This document shows, in pieces, positions 40,104 to 52,259 of a DNA stretch of 58,989 bases (within the stretch, counting starts at the first letter, position 1; each line of letters begins with the position of its first letter). A program made the translations under genes and the position numbers. Below the pieces are notes generated by a model, which was given only the letters and a program-made list of their open reading frames with translations, did not search any database and was not told the DNA's origin. Source of the DNA: Trichinella spiralis (taxonomy: Eukaryota; Nematoda; Enoplea; Trichinellida; Trichinellidae); the NCBI GenBank assembly GCA_000181795.3, contig CM012954.1, positions 4,269,939 through 4,328,927 of the forward strand, read 5' to 3'.

Positions 40104-43100
40104 ATGTCGTTTAAATCAACGCTTTCACAACTATTACTACTATTGCTTGCACACTTCAGAATTTCCTTTGCGACTCCTTGTGATCAGGTAAAATTTGCCA
40201 ATTTTTTTAATTTTTTCTTTATAATTTCTTTGCTAAATGATTGAGTATCAGTTGTAGTAGTAATATTTCTATGTTGTTAATTGATGAAAAATGATCTCTG
40301 ACGTCATTTATTCAATTGGTCGAAATTTCAAATTTGCTAAAAGCTTTTTCTTTTCCACATCATCCATAAATATTGAGATAGATTTAATCAGTTGTAATAA
40401 AATAGGAAAGATTTTCTGTGAATAGTTTATCATTTGAAAGTGACAAGCAAATTATATTATTATTTTGATTGCAAACAGGCGCCATTAGAACAGAGAGCTT
40501 CGTTGGAAGAAGTTGAGGAATGGTTAGCGAAGTACGATCGGGATGCGGGCCAATTGCAAGATCTCTACACGGTGCAGTTGTTCCAGTATCGTTTAGAGTT
40601 GAGCAAGGGACTTTTGGAAGAATTTCGCTCGACCGGTGTCAAAGTGATCAAGCATCAATTGGACGCCCGTTCAGGCGCTTTGAAATTTCTCGCCAATTTA
40701 CCCAAGAACGTCAGTGTGGAAACGGTGCGTCAGTTGCGTCTGATATCAGCCCAAGCGGCGGTGGATTTTGGAATTTGGGATGTCGTTTTGGACAAGAGCA
40801 AAAAGCGTTTCGTCGAACTGCCCGAACTGATGCTTTCCGGCTATAGTCGGTCGTTTGCTTGTGAAAACCAGACGACCGTTGCTTGTTGCCAACATCCCAT
40901 TGTTTTGTATCCAAATTTGATCGCACTTTTTTCCAACAATCGAACCTACGACACACTGTTCCCACTGTGGTATAGTTGGGGATCGTCGGTGCAGTCGATT
41001 TTGGAAAATCAATTTGTCGAATTTGTCAATCTTGCCAATCAAGGTGCCCGCAGTGTCGACTATGAAAATTACTACAACTACATGGAATCGAGTTATGAGA
41101 GGCCGTTGTTGCAGACCGACTTGTTGCAGTTGTACCAGTCGACGTTGCCAATTTTTGAACATTTGCACGCTTACGTGCGTCGCAAATTGATCGCCCATTA
41201 CGGCACATCCCGTCTGCCCGCTTCGGTTATCGAAGCTCACTTGTTGGGCGATCTTTGGGCCGAACGTTGGGATGCGCTGTTCGACTTGACCGTACCGTAC
41301 AAGTTCATGCCCACCACCGACGTCACCAGCTCCCTCAGAGCACTCAACTACACTGTGGAATCGTTGTTCCGCCTGGCGGACAGTTGGCTCCAATCTGCCG
41401 GCTTTGTCAAAGCTCCGGACTCGTTGTGGAGATTGTCCACTTTTGAACGCTTCGACACCAACGCATCCCAAACTTGCATACCGACTGCGTGGCAATTTCA
41501 CGAAAACGACATGCACCGTGTGACCACGTGCGCCGGTGAAGTGTCGACCAGGCAGTTGCTCGAAGCGTTTCGTCTGCTCGGTCGAGTTCAGTATTTCATC
41601 CAATATCGCGACAGACCGTTGACGTTCAGACGTCAAGCTGGTCCGGGATTCATGGAAGCTATTGGTGACACGTTGGCGTTGTTCGCTTTGAATCCCGCCT
41701 CGTTGGAACGTCTCGGTTTGTTGTTCGACAACAGCACACGCTTCGACGTCAACCACCACCACGTACAGTTGAATTATCTGCTGCGCGTGGCGTTGACAAT
41801 GCTGCCGTCGATACCGTACCATTTCGCCTTGAACCACTGGCAAAAGGCCATGTTCGACGGCACCATCAGCGCCAAAACGATGAACATCCACTGGTCGATA
41901 TACAGGTACCAGTATTCGGGCATCGGTCGACCGATGCCGTCGGCAACTTTGGACGTTCACGGAACCAACCACTGGTCAGTATTCGCCGTCCAGCCTGCTT
42001 ATGCCAACCTCATCGGCACTGTGCTCTCGTTTCAACTGTTCCAAGGAATTTGCCGAGCGGCCAATCACACCGGACCGTTGCACCGTTGCAATTTGGACTC
42101 CAATCCATTGTTGGGCCGTCAGTTGTCGAATCTGATGCGACTCGGTGCCACCAAACCCTGGCAAGAGGCGTTGAAGTTGGTCAGCAAAAAGGCACTGCTC
42201 AGTGCGGAAGGCATGTTGGAATTTTTCGAACCGTTGCACGACTGGTTGAAACGAGAGAACGAAAAAGCGCACGAATGTTACGGTTGGAATTACAAGCATG
42301 AAACGGCCCCAATTGGGACTCAATTGCAGAAGCCTCGGTGTGGGGATTTTTTGCCGACCAATCAAAATTTTAAAGCTGAACAATTTTACAATAATTACGA
42401 AGCGAAACAGTTGGCCTTGGAACGCGAAGTACGTTCTCGTTGGTGGGATTACGCGACCAACATCACCGATCACAACCTCATCCGAATGACCGAATCGATG
42501 GCGAACAAGGTGGCATTTGTTGGCGAAGCTGCGCGTCGAGCCAGAGCCGAAATCTACCTGCCCATGGTGGACGACGACCGGCTGGCTCGTATGATTCGTC
42601 TGGTGCGTTCGAGAACGTTGCAGTTGAATGCAGTTGACACTGCGGAGTTGAATCGTCTGATTGGGGGCATGACGAGCACGTTCAGCAGGGGGCGAATATG
42701 TTCTTGGCGACCGTTTCGTTCGACACCGGACTGCAAGCGCATGTGGAGCTTGAATCCTGATTTGACGAATTTGTTCGCCAACTGCCACGACTACAAGACG
42801 CTGCTTTACGCTTGGCAGGCGTGGCACGACGTCGTCGGCCGTCCAATCAGGGGCCCTTTCGAAAGGGCCGTGCAGTTGGGCAACAGAGGAGCCCGCGCGA
42901 TTGGCTACGACGACGTCGGCGACTATTGGCGCGCCCAGTACGAAAATGACTACTTGAAAGAGGAGCTGGCTTCGATGTGGCAACAACTGCTGCCGTTGTA
43001 CGAGCAGTTGCACGCCTACGTGCGCAGACGCCTGCGCTACTTGTATCCGGGCCAGTTCAATTGCACGGCAATTCCGGCCCACTTGTTCGGCAACATCTGG

Positions 43101-46100
43101 GCAGAGAGTTGGGTGAATTTGTTCCCCCTGGTCTCACCCTATTCCAAAGCACCACAAGTCGACGTCAGCGAAGAGATGCGCCGGCAGCGGTTCACACCGG
43201 AGCGGATGTTTCGCCTGGCCGAATCGTTCTTCTCCAGCGTCGGTTTGCCGAACATGACGCGAACGTTTTGGCAAAAATCCTACTTGGAACGACCGGACGA
43301 CGGTCGAAATTTCATCTGCCACGCCTCGGCTTGGGACATGTTCTATCCCGACGATTTTCGGATCAAAATGTGCACCCAAGTGACCATGGCCGACTTGATC
43401 GTCGCCCACCACGAAATGGGCCACGTCCACTATTTCATGCAGTACGCCGACCAGCCGAGTGTGTTTCGTTCCGGCGCCAATCCCGGCTTTCACGAAGCGA
43501 TCGGCGACACCATCGCCTTGTCCGTCGCCACACCGTCCCACTTGCGGCTGGTCGGTCTTTACAATGGCCCGGTCGACGATGCCCACTTGGATGTGAACTT
43601 TTTGCTCAAACAAGCGCTGGAAAAGGTCGCCTTTTTGCCGTTCGGCTACCTGGTCGACTTGTGGCGGTGGAACGTTTTCCGAGGCGTCTATTCTGCCGAC
43701 CACTGGAACCGAGACTGGTGGCAGTTGCGTCACGACATCCAGGGGATCCTGCCCGCCGTCGAACGTCCGCGATACTCTTTCGACCCCGGAGCCAAATTCC
43801 ACGTCGCCTCGTCGACTCCGTACATTCGTTATTTCATCGCCCACGTGCTGCAATTTCAGCTCTACAAGGCGCTGTGTCAGTTTGCCGGTCACAGCCGGAA
43901 CCACGGCGAACCGTTGCACCGGTGCGATTTTTACAACAGCACCGTGGCCGGCGAAAAGTTGGCCCTGATGCTCCAACTAGGCTCTTCTCGACATTGGCGC
44001 CAAGCGTTGCAACTGGTCACCGGCGAACGGAAACTTTCTGTTGAACCGTTGAAAGAATATTTTCAACCGCTGATGGACTGGCTCCGCGAAGAGAACAAAA
44101 ACGAATGTTTCGGCTGGGGTCGTCAGTGGCCAGAGCAAGTGCAGAGCACGCTGATGAAACCTCGTTGTGGTGCATTTCAACCGCCCGATCAAGTCGAACT
44201 CGAACTGATCAAGTTGAAAAAGTTTTTGGAAAATTTTCAAATTCTCACCAGCTCATTGCAACGAGAAATCGATCGAGCCCATTGGAAACGTTGGACTGAC
44301 GCCGGCAATGGAACTCTGCTCATGAGATTGTTGAATTCCACCACAGAGAAAGCTTTAGTGTTGAGAAATCAGGCTCGTCAATTGGCCACTATGAATTATT
44401 CGTTGTTGTTCGAACCGACCGATTTGGAAATGGTCGACGTGATTTTGCATCCGGACACGCCCAACAACGACGACGATATACGACTGATGAACGAGCTGCT
44501 TTTGAAAATGGCCTCTATCGGGGATGGGGCTTTTATTCGGAAATGTCAAAGGGTACCGGCCAGTGGGGTCCCAAACGGTACCGACGACCAAAGATGGTAT
44601 TTGATTCCGGATTTGATGAATTTGGTATCACGTTCTTCGGTCGACGTGGAAACGCTCACTTACGTGTGGAAGCAGTGGCGCGATACGGTCGGCAAGCGAA
44701 TGTTCCCCTTGTACGAAAAATATGTTTCGTTGACGAGAAAAGTGGAATTGGAAAAGCGGACTGCCAAAACTGACCACCACCACCACCACCACCAAATGGA
44801 CCAGCTCGAACAATTGACCAGTGAACTGTTGCCGTTGTACGAACATTTGCACACGTACGTGAGAAGAAAACTTATGGTGAATTATCGTGACAATTTCACC
44901 ACTTCGTCAATACCGGCCCATCTGTTGGGCAGTATGTTTGCCGAAGATTGGTCGAATTTGTTGTGGAACGTCAATTTCACCACTGCTCGGTGGATACTCG
45001 AAGTCGACCAGTCGTTGAGGAGGAAAAATTTCACCGTCATCGGCATGTTCAAGCAGGCGGAAATGCTGTTCCGAAACGTTGGATTGGACAATTTGACCGA
45101 ACAATTTTGGCAAAAGTCGATTTTCGAGCAGAAGAAAAAAAATCCATCGTTTGAAAAACGACTGCTCTGTCGACCGGCCCTCTGGCGATTTCCAAACGAC
45201 GACCAATATAGAATTGGCCTGTGTGCCACGGTGGACGTTCAACAGTTTCTGGCTGCGCACAGTACGCTGGCCCGAGTGCACCATTTGATCATGCTGTCTG
45301 AACAGCAGCCGGTCTTGTCCATTTGGACCGGCAACTCGAACGTCGCGGATGTGGTCAGTTTGTTGGTCAGATTGTTGGCGGAAAATTTCAACTACCTCAA
45401 ATCGACCGACATGATACCGACAAAGTGGAATTACACGATCGACGACGAACTTCAACTTCTACTGTTCCAAGCGCTGAGAATTGTCCCATCGTTGCCGTAT
45501 TATTTGGCCATCAGTCGATGGCGTGCGCAGCTCGCCGACAACGGCACTGCAGTCTGGCAGCGATCTTGGTGGGATGTTAGAAACAAATATCAGGGCATTT
45601 CTGTCCCAGTGGAACGACAAGCCACCGACTTTGATCCCGGCGCCAACGTGGACGTCTTTTTGGCCCGGTCAACGGTCGACAGTTTCCTGGCCACTGTGGC
45701 CCATTTCCAAGTGTTCAAGTCGCTCTGCGATCGTCAAAATCACAAAGGCCCGTTGCATCGGTGTAATTTGTTGTTGGATCACGGTCAGCATGTTGGTCAA
45801 ACGCTGCAAAATGTACTCGTTGTTCCGTCGGGTCGAAATTTGTCCACTTTGTTGAACAGTTTGACCGGCAATTCTGCGATATCGACGTCCGGTTTGCTCG
45901 AATATTTTCGACCGTTGTTCGAATGGCTGAAGACGGAGAACACTGACGACTGTTTCGGTTGGGGGTATCAGTGGCCTGCCGACATCAACGACAGCTTACC
46001 GCAGCCGCGTTGCGATAGGGTTCTGCCAGTAGATCCGGTCGACGTTGAAACTGCAAAAGTGAGCAGATTTTTGAACTCCTTTGAAAAGCATGCCCGATTG

Positions 46101-49100
46101 GTGAATGGCCGTCTAGCTTGGGCCAGGTGGATCTACAGAACCAACAGTACTGATCTCGAGAGCAGAATTGTTGCACTCGAGCAAGTCGAATTGGAGCATG
46201 ACAAATTTTACGAACAACAAGCGAATGCTACTGGAAAATTCAAATTTGATCTGATACAAAATCCGCTGATCATTCGACAACTGTACGCAATAAAAGACCG
46301 TGGCATGTACTACAGGGCTGAAAATGGTTTGAGAATTTTGTTGAATTCAATGCGGAAAATTTACGACACAATGTACTTTTTTCCACTCGAACGACAAACC
46401 CCAGTTGACAGTGGCAGTTTGCAACTGGCTTCAGTTGACGATGACCGACGACAGTTGGCCAGTTGTTGCAACGATTACACTGAAATGTATGCAATTTGGG
46501 AAAATTGGCATGGAAAAATTGGTGCAAAAATGAAGCCACTTTTCGAACAATACGTTCAGCTGGCAAATATGGCAAGCAACAAAGCCGGATATGTCGACAT
46601 GGGATATTGGTGGCAGTCGCGGTTCGAAAGATACAATTTTGTCCAACATTTGCAGCAACTTTGGTATCGAGTGTTGCCGTTGTACGAGCGGATTCACGCT
46701 CGCGTTCGACGACTATTCATCCGACGTTTTCCGAACAAATTTTCAAATTCCAGCATACCGGCTCATCTTTTCGGTTCTTATTTGTTCGACCAAAACTGCG
46801 CTGATCATTTCGATCATCATTCACTGCCCTATCCGGAACTTCTATCGCTGAATGCAACCGAAGAGATGATTTCTCGAAATTACACCGCCCACCATTTGTT
46901 CAAGTAAGTTTGAATTTTTATCCACTCTTATCAGATCATGTTCTTTGTCTGCAGTTCTCTTATTAACTCGTGATATTTATTTATTTATTTATTTTTGAAA
47001 AATGTACTTGATTTAATATTTTTTAAACGTTTGTAGAATGGCTGAATCATTTTACGAAAGTCTAGGTTTTGCCGAGATGAACGACGCATTTTGGAATATT
47101 TCCGTATTCCACTACGAGACGACGACAAACAGCACGCCAAAAGATTGTCGCCCTTTGGCTGTTGATTTTTCAAATGGCCTCCAATATGCTATTTACATGT
47201 GCACGGACGTTTCAGTTGATGGACTAGTCGAAGCGCACCGGCAAATGGCTCGTCTGCATCACTACATGACTTGTGCCGAGCAGCCGTCCATTTTCAGGCA
47301 CGATACTGGTATTGGATTTTTCCGAGCAATATCTGACGCTGTGGCACTTTCCATCGGCACACCTACGCACCTCAGTCGAATTGGTCTGCTGAACATCAGC
47401 GAAGGGGATGTTTCGAAAAACATGACTGACATGAACTATTTGTACAAGGCAATTGTACGCGACATCGTCTCCCTACCAGCTGGTTATGTGATCGACTTGT
47501 ACATGTGGAACGTGTTCAATGGTAAAATCAGCTCGGAAGAGTTGGACGAAGCGTGGTGGCGATTGCGCAACGCCCATCAGGGTATAATGCCGCCGGCTGG
47601 TCATCGGTATTCTGGTTTGGACGCGGCAGCGGAATGGCGTATTTCCAATCACGGGCCAATGGTGGGCAATTTTGTGGCGACAATTTTGAAATTTCAACTG
47701 TACAAAGCATTCTGCGAAGCCGCTGGTCACAGGGGACCTTTGCACCGGTGCGATTTGTCGAACAGCAAAGCTGTGGGCCGGCTGTTGAAAGCGCTCATGA
47801 AGCCCGCCAATTCGTCACCCTGGTACGAAACACTCGAACAACTGTTCAACATTAGCCAACTGTCTGTCGAGCCACTTTTCGAATATTATCAGCCAATTGT
47901 AAGCTGGTTGGAGCAGGAGGAGGGGGGCAAAAACGACGAATGTTTCGGTTGGGGTGAACAATGGCCTCCGGCTGTCGAGAAAACTCTACCAATTCCCAGG
48001 TGTGGAATCACAATGGACGACGATACAACTGATGGCGCCGAGCAGGAATTGATCCGAGCGGAAAATTATTTGGCAAGCTACGAACAGCGAGCCCAAACCG
48101 TGTACGAAGATTACGCCAGAAAACGGTGGCTCTTCTTGACCGACATGGTCGATCACAATCGAAACCTCTACGTCGAAGCGGAAGTTGTGAAACGATTGTT
48201 CGACGCCGAACAAGCCAGCCTGGTGTTGGATGGTAATTTTAATTTTTCTTCGTTGGCCAGTGTAAACCAGCAAGTGGTCAGTGTGTTGGAACGAATTGTC
48301 CAGTCCAGAATTGTGAAAATTGAAGAAACCCAAGCGAAGGCGTTGGCCAGTGTTTCGGCACAACTGCGCACTTTGCACAGTACGACTTTTATCTGCGCAG
48401 TCGGCACCGCCAACATGGCCAGTTGTCCCCACGAAGATCGTCTTTATCTCGAACCGGACCTTGTCGAATTGATGGCCAAATCAACCGATCCGTCGGTACT
48501 CCAATACTTGTGGCAACGTTGGCACCAGGCGATCGATTCGGCGGCAATTGGCCCCTCCCTGCACCGGCATACGGCCATCAGCAACGCCATAGTTAGACGG
48601 AACAATTTTCCCGATTTGGGCGCCTATTGGCGCTCTTTGTATCGAGATGCAAATTTCGAACGGACGGTCGAATCGTTGTGGATTCAAATTTTGCCACTGT
48701 ACGAGCAGATGCACGCCTACGTGCGCCGAATGCTTCACGCTCGATATCCGGATTCGTTCAACACGTCCGCCGTGCCGGTGCATCTGTTCGGCGACATGTT
48801 CGCCTCGAACTGGCTGCCCCTCTATGCAAATTCCATACCCTATCCGAACGTCAGCACTGCCAGTGCGTGGTTCGACGAGCGACTGACCCAAAACTTTACT
48901 GCTGAATATTTGTTGAAGTAAGAAAAAAAAAGAACAGGAAAAGCTATTTATTTTTTCAAATTTAATTCAATTCAATTCAATTGAGAGATATTAAATGTTT
49001 TTTTTTTCGATTTCAGAATGGCGGAAAAGTTTTTCCTCAATATTGGTCTACTTCCATTGACAGAACAATTTTGGAACAATTCAATTGTAAATCCCAACCG

Positions 49101-50400
49101 TGACAAGCGCAGTAATATGGAATGTCACGCTGGAACTGCGGACTTTTTCAACCGAATCGACTACGCACTGAAGAGCTGTACTGGTGGTAGGTATTTGGCC
49201 AGAGATTTTTTGAACGCTTTTGAACAAGTCGGCCAAGTGGAATTTTCGATGATTTGTGCCGACCAGCGTCTGAAATTCAGGGAAGACGACGAGTCGGGCT
49301 TGCGTGAAGCGATAATCAACATGGTCGTTTTGACGGCCACGACGCCGCTCCAACTGCGCGATATGGGCCTGATTGTTGAGGGGCCGTTCGAACGGGGCTC
49401 GTCGCTCGAAGCCGAAGAGGGCGTGAATTTTTTGTACTTCACTGCTTTGCAGAAGCTCGCCTCGTTGGCGTTCGCCTACGCGGCCGATTTGTACCGTTGG
49501 CGTCTGTTCAACGGCTCAATTCCACAAGCCGACTACAACGACCACTGGTGGCTTCTGAAATACCAGTACCAGGGTTTGGTGGCGCCGACTGGCCTGCTGG
49601 AAAATCTCACCTCATACCACGCCGCCTCTGAGCACCACATCGCCAACAACGAACCCTTGCTCAGGCTGTTCGTCGCCAACGTGTTGCAGTTTCAGTTGCA
49701 AAAATCGCTTTGTCTCGAATCTGGTCACCGAGGCCCACTTTACCAGTGCAACCCACTGGCCGGCGGATCCGCTGGCCGACGGCTGAAGCGCATGCTGCGC
49801 ACCGTCTGTTCCACTGGATCTTTTGCCGACGCGTTGCGCACCATCGCCACTAACATCAGTCATTTGTCCGCCGAACCGCTCCTCGAATACTTCCAACCAC
49901 TGCAACGTTGGTTGGAAACTCAAAACGCACTTGCCATGGACTGTTACGGCTGGAACCACAACTGGACGACCATCAACGTCACCGGTCTTGTCAAATATCC
50001 GCGCTGCGGATTTTACTACTACTACAACGGCTCTTCGGCTGCTCCAGGTAGGGCCACCGGGTCGTGAATCGAACCCAAAGCGACGCTGGTTTGACAATTT
50101 TTTACCCCTTTGCCTTTTTTGTCAATAGAAATTTTTTTTCTCATTCCTTTTATGTGCACATATTTTTTTCATTGTCCATGTGTATGCAACAACAAACAGT
50201 GTATTCATATATGTATATATTCTGCTGCAAAGCAAACCACAAATCCCTTGCTTGCTTGTTTGTTTGTTCATTTGGTGAATATTTATTACATACATATATA
50301 TATATATATATATACTTGTTTCACAGATGCTCCCAATGTAAAAGTTTTCATTGTACTTGTTCTACTTTGGCTGACGAGGATCGGCTTCGATTTTCAATGA
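40104..50400 (+). CDS. Giant five-domain angiotensin-converting-enzyme-like (M2 peptidase) protein
   Basis: ACE-family enzymes are extracellular zinc dipeptidyl-carboxypeptidases. Exons 40104-40187, 40479-46903, 47037-48917, 49017-50047 and 50327-50400 sum to 9495 nt (3164 aa). A signal peptide (MSFKSTLSQLLLLLLAHFRI) is followed by five M2 domains at about residues 29-650, 650-1255, 1256-1868, 1869-2488 and 2489-3125. Each has an LYEQLHAYVRR-like segment and ends CFGWG...PRC. Domain 2 is intact: CHASAWDMF, HHEMGHVHYF (H1006, E1007, H1010), E1034 in GFHEAIGD, KFHVAS and PYIRYF, matching the ACE zinc, substrate and chloride residues. At the HEMGH position domain 1 has RLLGR, domain 3 STLAR, domain 4 RQMAR and domain 5 EQVGQ, so these should not bind zinc normally. 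The last exon adds a hydrophobic tail (VKVFIVLVLLWL), a transmembrane or GPI signal. Somatic human ACE has only two domains. Confidence 0.93.
43410..43424 (+). other. HEMGH zinc-binding motif of the only intact ACE domain
   Basis: These codons encode H1006-E-M-G-H1010 in domain 2. The motif is embedded in AHHEMGHVHYF as in catalytic ACEs, with the third ligand E1034 twenty-four residues after the second histidine, the family spacing. Confidence 0.95.
44773..44796 (+). repeat. (CAC)n poly-histidine tract inside ACE domain 3
   Basis: Six consecutive His codons plus QMDQLEQL replace the conserved Y-x-D-x-G-x-YW segment that precedes LLPLYEHLH in domains 2, 4 and 5. The reading frame is maintained. 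It looks like a short deletion filled by a simple repeat. Confidence 0.85.
50327..50400 (+). CDS. Terminal exon of ACE-like gene: hydrophobic anchor
   Basis: A GTAGGG donor after 50047 (phase 1) joins a TTGTTTCACAG acceptor at 50326. The result is DAPNVKVFIVLVLLWLTRIG, then FDFQ and a stop. Without the splice the protein would end RATGS with no anchor. The upstream SSAAP is small-residue-rich, as at GPI attachment sites. A membrane-anchored ectoenzyme is the usual ACE topology. The choice of acceptor is inference. Confidence 0.6.
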
Positions 50401-51237
50401 AACAGACTCCACCAACGCATCAACCAACACGGTGCCAGATGAAGAAAATGCGAGCAATTGATGCAATTTTATTGTCAACAACAACAAATTTCTCACTTCT
50501 TTCTAATCAGCAACAACACAGGGATTGCATTGATCGAGTGATGATCCACTGACACGCACAGTTTTGATGAAATTGCCATTTCAAGCAATTCTTCAAAATA
50601 ATAATAATAAAACATTTATTTGTATGCTTTTACAACACGGTAACGTTGCGATTTTTATTTTTAAATATATTTTTGACAATTCTGGGTTTTGTTCTTTTTT
50701 TATCTTCGATATTATCTTTGCAAAAATATTCCAGAAATCATCCATCACTACTACTCACTGCAGAAAGGAATAATAATACTGCCAACACACCTTTTCTCGA
50801 ATACCGTCCAACCGAACAGCAATATTTTCCAATACAGACCACATGGACAAATCAGTAACTGGACAACAATATTCCACAATGCTGCTATCAGTGACTGTTG
50901 TTGGTTGTGTAGCAAATTTTCCAGACAATCTGTTCAAATGGCCGACGAAATCGACTGCTCAGCAACAGAATGAGCACATTCGTCGTCACTGCACGCTCAA
51001 CCACCAGTAGCAACAGTTTTCTTTCTACTTAAAAACTGACAAAATGCGATACCCTAATTGGTGGCATTTTTTACTGAAAATAATAACACTCTGATAAATC
51101 TCTTCCACTAATCTACTGCAGACTATTATTGACCAACTGTGCACGCACGGCAGCAACCAATTCGACAAACAGAGATCATCTATTTCACTTATTCTCCACT
51201 GATTGATTGTGCACAGCGACCAAACTGATAAAAAATT
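50401..51237. other. Intergenic, ACE-like 3' flank to right repeat arm
   Basis: Contains the 3' UTR of the ACE-like gene and, from about 50870, sequence weakly similar (inverted) to 1020-1260. AATAATAATAATAAAAC near 50598-50614 could serve as a polyadenylation signal. No gene seen. Confidence 0.45.
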
Positions 51238-52259
51238 GGTAGATGCATTCATGTTCAGATACCGATAGATTGTGCTAAACCATTTACGTGTGGTACAACA
51301 ACAGTTCGACTCCGTTTGTCCCAACAATTACTATGCCAAATCATCAGGTTCAACAAAATAAGAACCACATCACCTATGACCAACAGTCGAACGATCAGCA
51401 GATCGAACAGTACAACTGCACTCTGTTACAATTACTCTCACATAATGGACAAAAAACACTGCAACACATTGGACGAATAGTTTGCAAAAAATAACCATCC
51501 TCTACTGCAGGACCATACAAACAGCCGAGACAACCAAATTGACTACTTGCTTTCCTACAATTTTAGCTAAGTACTTTGTCAATTAAGCATCATCGACTGT
51601 TCTACTCAGAAACACTAGCCGCATCAACGGAAACGAATGCTGATTCCCCCTTGTTAGACCCCCGTCACCGAGCTATTAGCATTACAGAATAAATACCTAC
51701 ATATCACGTACTACTGTAGCGTTATTAGAAATGCAACAAGTTTATACGGTGCATCGGGTTATTTCCTATTGCGGAGCAATACAGTTTTATCGTGCCCCGC
51801 GTCCACTACTCCGCACGGCGGAGCTATTTGCTATCTCGCAAAAATTTTGCATAATGCACGACACCTACTACTGCGTACTGGGTTATTTCTTACGGCGGAG
51901 CAATTCAGTTTTATCGTGCACCGAGACCATTACTCCGCGGTAGGTTATTTTCCATTATATAGCAGTTCACTTTTATCAGGCACCGCTGTATCGGTTACTG
52001 CGGTCAACATTAGCTATTCGATTGTCCTGTGCTTGTATCATACACAATTCCGCTAGCAGCCGCCCAGAACTGTATCTACACTGTGTGGTATATTCAGATA
52101 GGTTGGTTATTTGCATGTTGTTAGTAGTCTGCTGTTGCTTTTCTTGCTTGACCAGATAACGTTGCGGTGGTAGCTACAGTGTAGTGCAGTGCGGCGACTT
52201 CACAATTGATTAGTCTTACTGAATGATGAGCACGAAGCATTATATAGAAGAAAGTGATC
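51238..52259 (-). repeat. Right arm of long inverted repeat
   Basis: Reverse complement of 1-1020 at about 98% identity by eye, including the internal ~61-bp tandem array and the GC hairpin. The plus-strand ORF at 51769-52056 corresponds to the minus-strand ORF at 203-490 in the left arm. The outer end cannot be fixed, because the left arm reaches the window edge. Confidence 0.9.

Noticed and set aside
40746-43976. Long minus-strand ORFs (about 280-408 codons) opposite the ACE-like exons
   Set aside because: They lie exactly antisense to well-supported M2 domains, show no homology, and are explained by GC-rich third codon positions.
1-52259. Idea that the two arms are terminal repeats of a single 52-kb mobile element
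   Set aside because: The interval holds ordinary host genes with normal intron structure and no element-type enzymes, so two inverted copies of a dispersed repeat is the simpler reading.
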